Shown here one piece after another: positions 9,127 through 17,838 of a stretch of 64,000 nucleotides of DNA. The number at the start of each line of letters is the position of its first letter. Position 1 is the stretch's first letter. The position numbers and the translations under genes are program-made. A model generated the notes under the pieces. That model was not told where the DNA came from, made no database searches, and was given only the letters and a program-made list of their open reading frames with translations. Location of the stretch: the NCBI RefSeq assembly GCF_037072025.1, contig NZ_JAXHDD010000006.1, forward strand, positions 1-64,000, given 5' to 3'. Origin of the DNA: Pseudogracilibacillus sp037072025 (lineage in GTDB: Bacteria > Bacillota > Bacilli > Bacillales > Amphibacillaceae).

Positions 9127-9587
9127 TGCATATTGATGTTTATGATAAAACGAATACGTTATCTGAGAATCAAATACAATTGTTAAAAGATGTACTTCAA
9201 TTTACGGCAGAAAAAGAAAAGATAGTTCATGATGTGGAGTTATCAGTAACCATTGTAACAAATGAGGAAATTAAACATTTAAACAATCAATATCGAAATA
9301 AAAATGAACCAACAGATGTCTTATCATTTCAGATGGATAATCCTTTTATGGAACATGAAAATGAAATTAATTATGAACCACTGCAAATAGGGGATATAAT
9401 TATTTCTATCGAGAAAGTAAATGAACAAGCTACAAGATATAATCATTCGCTTGACAGAGAATTAACTTTTCTTGCTATTCATGGTTTTCTTCACTTATTG
9501 GGATATACGCATGATAATAAGGAAAATGAAAAAGTTATGTTTCAAAAACAAGATACTATTTTAGAGGAGTTTAAACTTGGAAGGTAA
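9126..9587 (+). CDS. ybeY: endoribonuclease YbeY, rRNA maturation factor
   Basis: The 153-residue UPF0054 protein carries the zinc-binding motif HGFLHLLGYTHD near residues 118-129. The family motif is H-G-x-L-H-L-x-G-Y-D-H; here the Asp before the third His is Thr, while all three His are kept. YbeY acts in 16S rRNA 3'-end processing and ribosome quality control. Its ATG overlaps the pgpH stop, and its 3' end overlaps the dgkA start by 11 bases, so the three genes are tightly coupled. Confidence 0.95.
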   Translation: MHIDVYDKTNTLSENQIQLLKDVLQFTAEKEKIVHDVELSVTIVTNEEIKHLNNQYRNKNEPTDVLSFQMDNPFMEHENEINYEPLQIGDIIISIEKVNEQATRYNHSLDRELTFLAIHGFLHLLGYTHDNKENEKVMFQKQDTILEEFKLGR

Positions 9588-9936
9588 TGGGAAAAGAGGT
9601 ATAGGGCTGGAGTATGCCTTAAACGGCTTAAAAGAAGCCTTTATAAGAGAGCGTAATTTCCGGATTCATCTTTTTATAGCGACCATTGTGATCATTACTG
9701 GATTTTATTTCCGCCTTAAATGGTTCGAATGGATATTTATAATCATCATGATACAGACCGTTCTTATTACAGAGCTAATTAACAGTCTAATTGAACGAAT
9801 TATTGATTATATAAAACCAGAACTTCATCCCAAAGCAAAAATTATTAAAGATATATCGGCAGGTGCTGTATTAGTTGCAGCTATTACTTCCATTATTGTT
9901 GGGTTAATTATTTTTATTCCCAAAATAGTTTTGTAA
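9577..9936 (+). CDS. dgkA: diacylglycerol/undecaprenol kinase family protein
   Basis: The 119-residue protein has three hydrophobic helices and the family signature around ELINSLIERIIDY and AKIIKDISAGAVLVAA. In Gram-positive bacteria this family phosphorylates undecaprenol, recycling the lipid carrier for wall synthesis. The TTG start at 9577 has GAGGAG upstream and overlaps ybeY. In B. subtilis a cytidine deaminase gene (cdd) follows; here a terminator follows at once and era comes next. Confidence 0.92.
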   Translation: MEGNGKRGIGLEYALNGLKEAFIRERNFRIHLFIATIVIITGFYFRLKWFEWIFIIIMIQTVLITELINSLIERIIDYIKPELHPKAKIIKDISAGAVLVAAITSIIVGLIIFIPKIVL

Positions 9937-9939
9937 AGC

Positions 9940-9966
9940 AATCCGCTAGAATGTGCGGATTTTTTC
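9940..9966 (+). terminator. rho-independent terminator after dgkA
   Basis: The stem AATCCGC / GCGGATT with an 8-base loop is followed by TTTTTCTTT. It ends the yqfC-dgkA transcription unit and implies a separate promoter for era. Confidence 0.8.
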
Positions 9967-10113
9967 TTTCTAAACATATAATAGTTCTTTAATTAACAAA
10001 TAGCGAATTAATGCGAAATTTATCTTTCTTTTAAAAGCTTTGTCGAAATGATTAAAATAAATTTGAATCTATAGTATTATATGTAAAATAACAGGGACAA
10101 TCAGGAGGATAAA

Positions 10114-11010
10114 ATGGAAAAAGAGCACCATTCAGGATTCGTCACAATTATTGGCAGACCAAATGTAGGAAAATCTACATTAATAAATCAAATTGTTGGA
10201 GAAAAAATCTCCATCATTAGTGATAAAATTCAAACGACAAGACATACAATTCACGGGATTGTTTCCGAAGAAGATGCCCAAATTATCTTTATTGATACTC
10301 CGGGAATCCATAAGCCGAAACACCGATTAGGTGACTATATGGTTGACGTTTCTATTCAATCACTAGAAGACGTAGATGTGGTATTGTTTATGATCAATGC
10401 AAAAGAAGGGTATGGAAAAGGTGATGAATTTATTTTAGAAAAACTTAATAATGTAAAAAGCCCGGTATTTTTATTAATAAATAAGGTCGATCTTATCCAC
10501 CCCGACGAATTATTTCCGATCATTGATCAATATAAAGATAAATGTGAATTCGAAGAGATAATACCAATTTCGGCTTTAAATGGGAATAATGTCAAGAATT
10601 TAATATCTTTAATTAAGCAGCATTTACCTGAAGGTCCAAAATATTACGGGGATGATCAGTTATCGAATAAAACGGAGCGATTTATGTATAGTGAGATTAT
10701 TAGAGAGAAAGTATTAATCCATACAAAAGAAGAAGTTCCACATTCGATTAATGTAATGATTGAATCACTAAAAGAAAAAAACCACAATAACATGTATATT
10801 CAAGCATTAATAATAACAGAACGAAAATCTCAAAAAGGGATTTTAATTGGCAAACAAGGGAGTATGCTTAAAAAAATTGGTCAAGAGGCTAGGGAAGAAA
10901 TTGAAGCGATGACTGGAAAAAAAGTTTTTCTAGAGCTATGGGTTAAAGTACAGAAAGACTGGCGAAATAGACAGTCATTATTGGCACAATATGGATTTAA
11001 TAATGAATAA
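10114..11010 (+). CDS. era: GTPase Era
   Basis: The 298-residue protein has the G1 motif GRPNVGKS near residue 13, G3 DTPG, G4 NKVD and G5 SAL, then a C-terminal KH domain (GKQGSMLKKIGQEAR near residue 250) that binds the 3' end of 16S rRNA. Era drives late 30S maturation. AGGAGG is well placed. It is followed by yqzL and recO as in B. subtilis. Confidence 0.97.
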   Translation: MEKEHHSGFVTIIGRPNVGKSTLINQIVGEKISIISDKIQTTRHTIHGIVSEEDAQIIFIDTPGIHKPKHRLGDYMVDVSIQSLEDVDVVLFMINAKEGYGKGDEFILEKLNNVKSPVFLLINKVDLIHPDELFPIIDQYKDKCEFEEIIPISALNGNNVKNLISLIKQHLPEGPKYYGDDQLSNKTERFMYSEIIREKVLIHTKEEVPHSINVMIESLKEKNHNNMYIQALIITERKSQKGILIGKQGSMLKKIGQEAREEIEAMTGKKVFLELWVKVQKDWRNRQSLLAQYGFNNE

Positions 11011-11117
11011 CATTGGTAAAATTTAATACTCATTATTGTGGCTGAATAGGAAATTCTAATAGTAAGTTGCATTTTCACGTATTTACAACAAATATAAAAA
11101 GGAAAGGAAGGTTTCTT

Positions 11118-11258
11118 GTGAATAATTTAATTTGGAGTTTATTTCAAAAAACAGGAAACGTTGAAACCTATTTATTGTTGAAAGAGTTAGAAAATGAACA
11201 GCTTGAAGAAGAGAAAATTGAAAGCGAAGATATTGCATCATTGCAGACAAGAATGTAG
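11118..11258 (+). CDS. yqzL: YqzL family small protein
   Basis: From the GTG at 11118 (AGGAAGG about 7 bases upstream) the frame encodes 46 residues beginning MNNLIWSLFQKTGNVETYLL, which resembles the YqzL family found between era and recO in Bacillus. A longer in-frame start at 11067 has no ribosome binding site. Position and the W-x-x-F-x-x-TGN pattern support the call. Function is unknown. Confidence 0.8.
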   Translation: MNNLIWSLFQKTGNVETYLLLKELENEQLEEEKIESEDIASLQTRM

Positions 11259-11284
11259 CATATATATTTAAGGAGAAAATATAT

Positions 11285-12028
11285 ATGCTGAAACAATTAG
11301 AAGGAATCGTATTAAAAACCCATGATTATGGGGAAACCCACAAAATTTTATCAATTTTTACGAAAGAACTTGGGAAAATCTCCGCTATCTCAAGAGGAGC
11401 AAATAAACCCAAAAGCAGACTTAGCGCCATTTCTCAAGTCTTTATTCAAGGTGATTTTTTAATCTATGTTACGAAAGGATTAAGCACAATACAACAGGGG
11501 CAAATTATTCGCTCACATCGTTATATTAGAGAAGATATTGAAAAAACAGCTTATGCTTCCTATATCATCGAATTAACCGATAAAACCATAGAAAGAACGG
11601 AACCTGATCCGTTTATCTATGACCAGTTAGATCGAACACTGAACTGGATAGACGAAAATGAAGCGTTTTTAATTCCAGTAATGATGTATGAGTTGAAGCT
11701 GTATAAAAAAGGTGGCTTCGCTCCGGTTACAAGTCGTTGTGTCAATTGTGGCAACACAATCTATCCATTTGCTTTTTCAATCCAAGAAGGTGGATTGCTT
11801 TGTGAACAATGTAAACACCTTGACCAGCGAGCGGTTTTTTTAGAAAATGCGATCGCTAGATTATTACCTATTCTTGAAAATGTTGGTATAGAAAGAGTAG
11901 GTAATATATCTGTAAAAGATTATAATATTCAATTGTTGCGAAATTTATTAAACAATTATTATGATCAATATGGTGGCTATTCCTTAAAGTCTAGAAAGTT
12001 TTTATCGCAATTAGACTTATTTAAATAA
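11285..12028 (+). CDS. recO: DNA repair protein RecO
   Basis: The 247-residue protein starts with the family's OB-fold (GIVLKTHDYGETHKIL) and has a four-cysteine zinc site in the C-terminal half (CVNCG and, 19 residues on, CEQC). RecO loads RecA onto SSB-coated DNA within the RecFOR pathway. AAGGAG lies upstream. The next gene, glyQ, is separated by a T-box leader and an inserted element. Confidence 0.96.
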   Translation: MLKQLEGIVLKTHDYGETHKILSIFTKELGKISAISRGANKPKSRLSAISQVFIQGDFLIYVTKGLSTIQQGQIIRSHRYIREDIEKTAYASYIIELTDKTIERTEPDPFIYDQLDRTLNWIDENEAFLIPVMMYELKLYKKGGFAPVTSRCVNCGNTIYPFAFSIQEGGLLCEQCKHLDQRAVFLENAIARLLPILENVGIERVGNISVKDYNIQLLRNLLNNYYDQYGGYSLKSRKFLSQLDLFK

Positions 12029-12074
12029 TGGCTTATTTAAATAATATTCAATTTTTAAAAGAAAATGATAATCG

Positions 12075-12103
12075 TTGCAAAAATGCGAAAAATTTTGTAT
12101 GAT
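12075..12103 (+). promoter_or_regulatory. sigma-A-type promoter of the glyQS T-box leader
   Basis: TTGCAA (12075-12080) and TATGAT (12098-12103) are separated by 17 bases and lie just upstream of the T-box leader. Confidence 0.6.
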
Positions 12104-12111
12104 TTAATTGT

Positions 12112-12334
12112 ATGAAAATGCATCGAAAGAGAAAAGTACGAATTGCACCCTATTTATAGCGAGTCCAGGATAGTGAAAGCTGGATAATAGTACAATGTCG
12201 GAAGGCACTCTGGAGCATTTTTAAAGAAAGTGGCTGGATACTTATAAAGTTGAAAGCAAGTAGGGTGGAACCGCGGGCAAAAATCCGTCCCTATGTCTTT
12301 TTATAAAAAAGACATAGGGACGGATTTTTTTATA
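12112..12334 (+). promoter_or_regulatory. T-box riboswitch specific for glycyl-tRNA
   Basis: The leader carries the T-box sequence TGGAACCGCGGG at 12266-12277 and, after it, a long terminator stem (12279-12332, GTCCCTATGTC / GACATAGGGAC followed by a T run). Stem I contains GCGAGTC near 12159 and a specifier GGC at 12204-12206 followed by A, matching a glycine codon. Uncharged tRNA-Gly should favour the antiterminator and switch on glyQS. Unusually, the glyQ start lies about 665 bases beyond the terminator. Confidence 0.93.
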
Positions 12335-12358
12335 AATTGACTAAATGCGTAGTAGAAG

Positions 12359-12834
12359 TAAACTGTGCAGTAGTGAAAATTTAAATACTAACGAAATGTA
12401 GACAAGTAAAATGCCGCTACGGAAATACACTCCGCTTTCCGTGGGCGGCTGATGAGCCCCTTCGTGCTACGCACTTGTGTCTCACCTAGGCCTATCCTCC
12501 CACAGGAGTCTCCGTGTATTTCCTTCGCTGAAAGGATGCATGTTTTTCCAACTAGCGTAGGCAGAATACGTAGACTCTTGCGGGAACAGCAAACGGTTTT
12601 CGATGGGACGAACGATAGTGGCAGTCCCACGTGTCCGAAGACCCCGCAGCGGTGGTCTTCCGCAAGGAGGCTGAGGTAGTGCCCGCGGAAAGCGAAGTAT
12701 TCTGCCGAAGCGGTATTTCATCACCAATTTAGCAAGGAAGTGAGCAAACACTTATTGTATTTCCGTAGCGGTATTTACATCGCAACTTTGTTTGATATTT
12801 ACAAAGAAAATTACTCAAGTTACTGCACAGTTTA
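12359..12834. repeat. nested inverted-repeat (MITE-like) element in the glyQS leader
   Basis: The outer ends are a perfect 14-bp inverted repeat (TAAACTGTGCAGTA at 12359-12372, TACTGCACAGTTTA at 12821-12834). Inside is a second, imperfect pair (12410-12428 and 12758-12776, core GCTACGGAAATAC / GTATTTCCGTAGC), and inside that a third (12430-12445 against 12682-12697, core CGCTTTCCG). The centre is GC-rich, unlike the AT-rich surroundings, and has no convincing gene. Similar GC-rich palindromic intergenic repeats are common in Bacillaceae. It separates the T-box from its target genes. Confidence 0.75.
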
Positions 12835-12999
12835 TGGAAATTACGATGTATGCCTGTGATTGCATGAAGGTAACTTTGAAGTTTCGATATGTTGTAGAAT
12901 TAATCTGAATTCAACTCTTGCCAGTTTAATGGAATAATCGTTACTTTGAATCTGCAAAAGTAAATAACGAATAATTAATTATGTATAAGGAGAGACGAA

Positions 13000-13887
13000 A
13001 TGAATATTCAAGAAATGATTTTAACGTTACAGAAATATTGGTCTAAGCACGACTGTATTTTAGTACAAGCATACGATGTCGAAAAAGGAGCGGGAACTAT
13101 GTCTCCAATGACTTTATTAAGAAGCTTGGGACCTGAACCTTGGAATGTTGCTTATGTAGAACCTTCACGCCGACCTGATGACGGTCGTTATGGAGAAAAT
13201 CCCAATAGACTTTACCAACATCATCAATTTCAAGTAATTATGAAACCTTCACCAGATAATATCCAGGATCTATATTTAGAATCCTTATTTGAATTAGGAA
13301 TCAATCCATTACACCATGATATTCGTTTTGTAGAAGATAACTGGGAAAATCCGACCCTTGGTGCTTCAGGACTTGGCTGGGAAGTATGGTTAGATGGGAT
13401 GGAAATTACGCAGTTTACTTACTTTCAACAAATTGGTGGTTTAGAGGCAAATCCAGTTGCAGTTGAACTAACGTATGGAATTGAAAGGTTAGCATCTTAT
13501 ATTCAAGATAAAGAAAATGTGTTTGATTTAGAATGGGTTAATGGTGTAACATATAAAGATATTTTCTTGCAACCAGAATATGAACACTCTACGTATGCAT
13601 TTGAAACATCTAACACGGATACATTGTTTACGCTCTTTTCCTTGTACGAAGAAGAAGCGAAAGCAACAATGGAAAAAGGCTTAATATTTCCTGCATATGA
13701 TTATGTTTTAAAATGTTCTCATACATTTAATTTACTTGATGCAAAAGGTGTCATATCGGTAACCGAACGTACAGGATATATTGCAAGAGTAAGAAATCTT
13801 GCTAGAAGTATTGCAAAAGCATACATCAAGGAAAGAGAAAGCTTAGGATTTCCAATGTTAAAAATGGAGGAAAAGAATAATGAGTAA
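13000..13887 (+). CDS. glyQ: glycyl-tRNA synthetase alpha subunit
   Basis: The 295-residue class II synthetase subunit begins MNIQEMILTLQKYWSKHDCI and holds the catalytic motifs (YVEPSRRPDDGRYGENPNR and FTYFQQIGG), which bind ATP and glycine. AAGGAG lies 8 bases before the ATG. It overlaps glyS by 8 bases and works as an alpha2beta2 enzyme. Control is by the upstream T-box, with an intervening repeat element. Confidence 0.98.
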   Translation: MNIQEMILTLQKYWSKHDCILVQAYDVEKGAGTMSPMTLLRSLGPEPWNVAYVEPSRRPDDGRYGENPNRLYQHHQFQVIMKPSPDNIQDLYLESLFELGINPLHHDIRFVEDNWENPTLGASGLGWEVWLDGMEITQFTYFQQIGGLEANPVAVELTYGIERLASYIQDKENVFDLEWVNGVTYKDIFLQPEYEHSTYAFETSNTDTLFTLFSLYEEEAKATMEKGLIFPAYDYVLKCSHTFNLLDAKGVISVTERTGYIARVRNLARSIAKAYIKERESLGFPMLKMEEKNNE

Positions 13888-15949
13888 TCATGTGTTATTT
13901 GAAATCGGTGTGGAAGAATTGCCAGCAAGATTTATTGATTATGCTGAAGAACAACTTAAAGACAAAACAGAAAAATGGTTACAAGATAATCATCTTGAAT
14001 ACAAAAAAATTAAAACATTTTCAACCCCAAGACGTTTAGCGATTCAAATTCATGCCCTTGCTTCAGAGCAAACTACAATTACAGAAGAAGTAAGAGGTCC
14101 CCAAGAAAAAATTGCTAAAGATGAAAATGGGAACTGGACAAAAGCGGCGATTGGATTTACAAAAGGACAAGGTAAACAACTAGAAGATATATATGTAAAA
14201 GAATTAAACGGCATTTCCTATATATTCGTTGAAAATACAACGGAGGGAAAAAGAGCTGAAGAAATATTACCAAATTTTTCAGAAATAATTTCTGCGATTG
14301 CCTTCCCACAAACAATGCGATGGGGGAGTGACAGTTATCGTTTTGCAAGACCTATACGCTGGTTAGTTGCACTGTTAAATGATAAGGTTATTCCTTTTGA
14401 AGTGGCTCATGTTAAGACTAATAATATTACATATGGGCATCGTTTTTTAGGTGACAAAATGATAATTACTGATCCACTGAAGTATGAATCCATTTTAGAA
14501 AATAATTATGTTATTCCAGATGCTAAAAAACGCGAATCCATGATTGTTGAGCAAATAAAGGAACTAGAAAACAAAGAAGGATTTCAAATTGCCGTTCATA
14601 ATGAACTTTTACAAGAAGTTCGAAACTTGGTAGAATATCCAACTGTATTCTTTGGGAAATTTGCAGAAAATTATCTTGAGCTTCCTTCTGAAACATTAAT
14701 TACATCAATGGCAGAGCATCAAAGATATTTTCCGGTTTATTCACATGAAGACGGAACATTACTTTCTTATTTTGTTGGTGTTCGAAATGGTGATAAAGAG
14801 CATATTGAAAATGTAGTGAAAGGAAATGAAAAAGTATTACGTGCTCGTTTAAAAGACGCTGAATTTTTCTACGATGAAGATAGAAATCGATCAATTGATT
14901 ATTATTTAGAAAAATTGAAAACGGTTGTCTTTCAAGATAAAATCGGAACAATTTATGAAAAGACGCAACATGTAGTTTCCATAACTGAACAGATAAACCG
15001 GAAATTGCAGCAAACAGATGAAGTAATGGAACTATCAAAACGGGCGGCAGAAATTAGCAAGTTTGACTTAGTTACTGACATGGTAAATGAATTTCCAGAG
15101 TTGCAAGGGATTATGGGTGAAAAATATGCACTTCATTTTGGGGAAAAAGCACCTGTTGCAGCAGCTGTTAAAGAACATTATTTCCCAATCCAAGCTAATG
15201 GAGAATTACCAAAAACAGTAGTTGGTTCGGTTGTAAGTGTTTCAGATAAGCTAGATACAATTATAGGTTGTATCTCAGTTGGACTTACTCCTACTGGTTC
15301 ACAAGACCCGTACGGTTTAAGACGTCAAGCAATTGGTATTTTGCGGATTCTTTCAGAACAGAGATGGGAAATTTCCGTAGAAGAGTTAGTATCAATTACA
15401 GAGAATTTATATGAAATTAACGACACAGAGGTAAAGGATAATATAAATAGCTTTTTAAAAAATCGAGCAGCCTATATTCTAAGTGAACACGGTATTGATC
15501 AAGACGTCGTACAGGCTGTATTAGCTAAGGAAATTGGTGTTTTTCATTATACGATTGAAAAGGCAAAAATTTTATCAAGAATGCGCAATGACGATGCATT
15601 TAGAAGTATCCAAGAAGCGTTAGTCCGAGTAATGAATCTAGGAAAAAAACAGGAGCAAACAAATATTGAGCAAACATTGTTCCGAACAGACTCAGAAAAA
15701 GAGTTATACAACAAGTATGTGCAAGTAAAGGATTCCGTTAATGAAGCAATATTAAAACTAGATGCCGAAAAAGCATTAGTTGAATTAGGTAAATTAACAG
15801 AAGAGATTCATTCGTTTTTTGAACATACAATGGTTATGGTTGAAGAGGAAAACATTAAGAATAACCGTCTAGCCCTCGTACATGTCATATCCAATCTCAT
15901 CGAACAATATGCAGATATGACACTAATTGAATGGAAACAGCATAAATAA
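13880..15949 (+). CDS. glyS: glycyl-tRNA synthetase beta subunit
   Basis: The 689-residue beta subunit starts with the family motif VLFEIGVEELPARF and contains STPRRLA and GPQEKIAKDENGNWTKAA. The C-terminal part resembles the anticodon-binding domain of ArgRS. It is required with GlyQ to charge tRNA-Gly. It is preceded by GGAGG inside the end of glyQ, implying coupled translation. Confidence 0.98.
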   Translation: MSNHVLFEIGVEELPARFIDYAEEQLKDKTEKWLQDNHLEYKKIKTFSTPRRLAIQIHALASEQTTITEEVRGPQEKIAKDENGNWTKAAIGFTKGQGKQLEDIYVKELNGISYIFVENTTEGKRAEEILPNFSEIISAIAFPQTMRWGSDSYRFARPIRWLVALLNDKVIPFEVAHVKTNNITYGHRFLGDKMIITDPLKYESILENNYVIPDAKKRESMIVEQIKELENKEGFQIAVHNELLQEVRNLVEYPTVFFGKFAENYLELPSETLITSMAEHQRYFPVYSHEDGTLLSYFVGVRNGDKEHIENVVKGNEKVLRARLKDAEFFYDEDRNRSIDYYLEKLKTVVFQDKIGTIYEKTQHVVSITEQINRKLQQTDEVMELSKRAAEISKFDLVTDMVNEFPELQGIMGEKYALHFGEKAPVAAAVKEHYFPIQANGELPKTVVGSVVSVSDKLDTIIGCISVGLTPTGSQDPYGLRRQAIGILRILSEQRWEISVEELVSITENLYEINDTEVKDNINSFLKNRAAYILSEHGIDQDVVQAVLAKEIGVFHYTIEKAKILSRMRNDDAFRSIQEALVRVMNLGKKQEQTNIEQTLFRTDSEKELYNKYVQVKDSVNEAILKLDAEKALVELGKLTEEIHSFFEHTMVMVEEENIKNNRLALVHVISNLIEQYADMTLIEWKQHK

Positions 15950-15975
15950 TAGTGATAAATCGATATTACGTATGA

Positions 15976-16012
15976 AGGAGAGGTTTTAATTTTAGCAATC
16001 CTTAAAACTCTC
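15976..16012 (+). terminator. possible weak terminator hairpin after glyS
   Basis: GAGAGGTTTTAA pairs with TTAAAACTCTC across a short loop 30 bases after the glyS stop. No clear T tract follows, so it may be only a 3'-end stabilising hairpin. Confidence 0.35.
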
Positions 16013-16054
16013 CTGTTATACCATTAAATAAAGAAACTGATCCTAGTTTAAACA

Positions 16055-16084
16055 TTGTCCTTTTCAATTCTTTCATACTATAAT
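16055..16084 (+). promoter_or_regulatory. sigma-A-type promoter of ccpN
   Basis: TTGTCC (16055-16060) and a consensus TATAAT (16079-16084) are separated by 18 bases, about 45 bases ahead of the ccpN start. Confidence 0.55.
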
Positions 16085-16128
16085 ATTTCATAAGGAAAGC
16101 ATCACATGTACATGTGGGTGGTGATAAA

Positions 16129-16758
16129 GTGGAGTTATCAGAGCGCCAAGAAAAAATAATTGAAATTGTAAAAGAAAATGGCCCAATTACTGGAGAACAA
16201 ATTGCCGATAGGTTAAGTTTATCTCGGGCAACATTACGTCCAGATTTAGCAATTTTAACGATGGCAGGCTATCTAGATGCAAGACCCCGAGTCGGTTATT
16301 TTTTTACTGGGAAAACCGGTTCGGAATTACTGACTGAAAAAGTAAAAAAATATAAAGTTAAAGATTTTCAGTCTGTACCAGTTGTAGTGAAAGAAGATGA
16401 TTCTGTCTATGATGCTATTTCATCGATGTTTCTTGGAGATGTAGGTACATTATTTGTCGTAAATGAATCAGGCTGCTTAACTGGTGTTTTATCCCGTAAA
16501 GATTTATTGCGTGCGAGTATAGGAAATCAAGATTTGAATACGATTCCTGTACATATCATTATGACAAGAATGCCCAATATTACAGTTAGTAGATCAGAAG
16601 ATTTGCTTATCGAAAGTGCTAAAAAATTAATCGACAAACAAATTGATGGTTTACCAGTAGTTAAAGATACGCCTGAAGGCTTACATGTAATTGGGCGAAT
16701 TACAAAGACAAATATTACAAAAGCATTTGTAGAAATAATACTCGATGAACAAGTTTAG
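16129..16758 (+). CDS. ccpN: transcriptional repressor CcpN
   Basis: The protein has an N-terminal winged helix (LSERQEKIIEIVKENGPITG, then RATLRPDLAIL) and two CBS domains (about 75-205). In B. subtilis CcpN represses the gluconeogenic genes gapB and pckA during glycolytic growth. GTG at 16129 is chosen because GGTGGTGAT, nearly perfect to the anti-Shine-Dalgarno sequence, ends 4 bases before it; an in-frame GTG at 16114 would add five residues. It is followed 11 bases later by yqfL, its usual partner. Confidence 0.94.
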   Translation: MELSERQEKIIEIVKENGPITGEQIADRLSLSRATLRPDLAILTMAGYLDARPRVGYFFTGKTGSELLTEKVKKYKVKDFQSVPVVVKEDDSVYDAISSMFLGDVGTLFVVNESGCLTGVLSRKDLLRASIGNQDLNTIPVHIIMTRMPNITVSRSEDLLIESAKKLIDKQIDGLPVVKDTPEGLHVIGRITKTNITKAFVEIILDEQV

Positions 16759-16769
16759 AAAGAGGGATA

Positions 16770-17591
16770 ATGATGAATAGCCCATCCGTATATGTATTAT
16801 CTGATTCAGTAGGTGAAACTGCAGAACTCGTTATTAAAGCTGGATTAAGTCAGTTTACAAATGGTAATTATAAAATCCAACGAATTCCATATGTTGAAGA
16901 TAAAGTTACAATTGACGAAACGCTAGAAATTGTAAAAGGTAAAACAGCAATAATTGGCTATACATTGGTTGACCCTGAGTTAAGAAATTATATGAATAGC
17001 CGAGCTAAAGAACTAAATATAGAAGTTGTAGATTTTATGGGGCCTATGATGGAAGCAATGGAGAGGACATTTAAAAATGCGCCTCGACTAGAACCAGGTC
17101 TTGTATATAAGCTTGATAAAGATTATTTTAAAAGAATAGAAGCGATTGAGTTTGCGGTCAAATATGATGACGGTAGAGACCCAAGAGGGATTGCAAGGGC
17201 GGATATAGTCCTTATTGGCGTTTCTCGAACTTCTAAAACACCATTATCGCAATACTTAGCACACCAAAGACTTAAAGTAGCTAATGTACCTGTAGTTCCA
17301 GAAGTCGACCCTCCAGAAGAATTATTTCGAATCGATAAATCAAGATGTATCGGTTTAAAGATTAGCAGGGACAAATTAAATGAAATTCGCAAAGAAAGAT
17401 TAAAAGCCTTAGGATTAGGTGACCATGCAACGTATGCGACATTAAAAAGAATTGATGAAGAATTGGAGTTTTTTGAAAAAATTGTTAAGAAAATTGGTTG
17501 CGATGTTATTGATGTATCAAATAAAGCTGTTGAGGAAACTGCAAATATTATCTTACAAAAGTGTCGTAAAGAAAATCGCCTAACAGATTAG
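16770..17591 (+). CDS. yqfL: pyruvate, phosphate dikinase / PEP synthase regulatory protein YqfL
   Basis: The 273-residue DUF299 protein contains the nucleotide-binding loop GVSRTSKTPLSQYLA near residue 150. The family is a bifunctional ADP-dependent kinase and Pi-dependent phosphorylase that switches PPDK or PEP synthase on and off. YqfL also affects CcpN action in B. subtilis, and the two genes adjoin here. Two ATGs in tandem follow GAGGGAT, so the exact start is ambiguous by one codon. Confidence 0.95.
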   Translation: MMNSPSVYVLSDSVGETAELVIKAGLSQFTNGNYKIQRIPYVEDKVTIDETLEIVKGKTAIIGYTLVDPELRNYMNSRAKELNIEVVDFMGPMMEAMERTFKNAPRLEPGLVYKLDKDYFKRIEAIEFAVKYDDGRDPRGIARADIVLIGVSRTSKTPLSQYLAHQRLKVANVPVVPEVDPPEELFRIDKSRCIGLKISRDKLNEIRKERLKALGLGDHATYATLKRIDEELEFFEKIVKKIGCDVIDVSNKAVEETANIILQKCRKENRLTD

Positions 17592-17698
17592 ACATTTTAA
17601 TATATTTATATTATAATAATATGTTGTACTGTAGATATACGTTTAGAAGTTGGGGAAAATGGGAATATAGTAAGAATAAGTATAAATATTATTAAACA

Positions 17699-17744
17699 TT
17701 CCTTCTTTTACATAATGGAATATATAAAGAAGGAAATTTTTTTT
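17699..17744 (+). terminator. rho-independent terminator after yqfL
   Basis: The stem TTCCTTCTTT / AAAGAAGGAA with a 17-base loop is followed by a run of eight T. It separates the ccpN-yqfL unit from dnaG-sigA. Confidence 0.75.
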
Positions 17745-17838
17745 CGATAAGTTAAAAAGTTTGTCGAAAGATGCAGGACTTTTTAACGAGAATCTAGAAA
17801 TTATATATATCAAGTAAATATGAATCTTGGTGGTGGAC

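Noticed and set aside
12388..12751. Overlapping open frames of 75-89 codons in the GC-rich block of the glyQS leader
   Set aside because: They lie on both strands within an inverted-repeat element, have no ribosome binding sites and read like translated palindromes.
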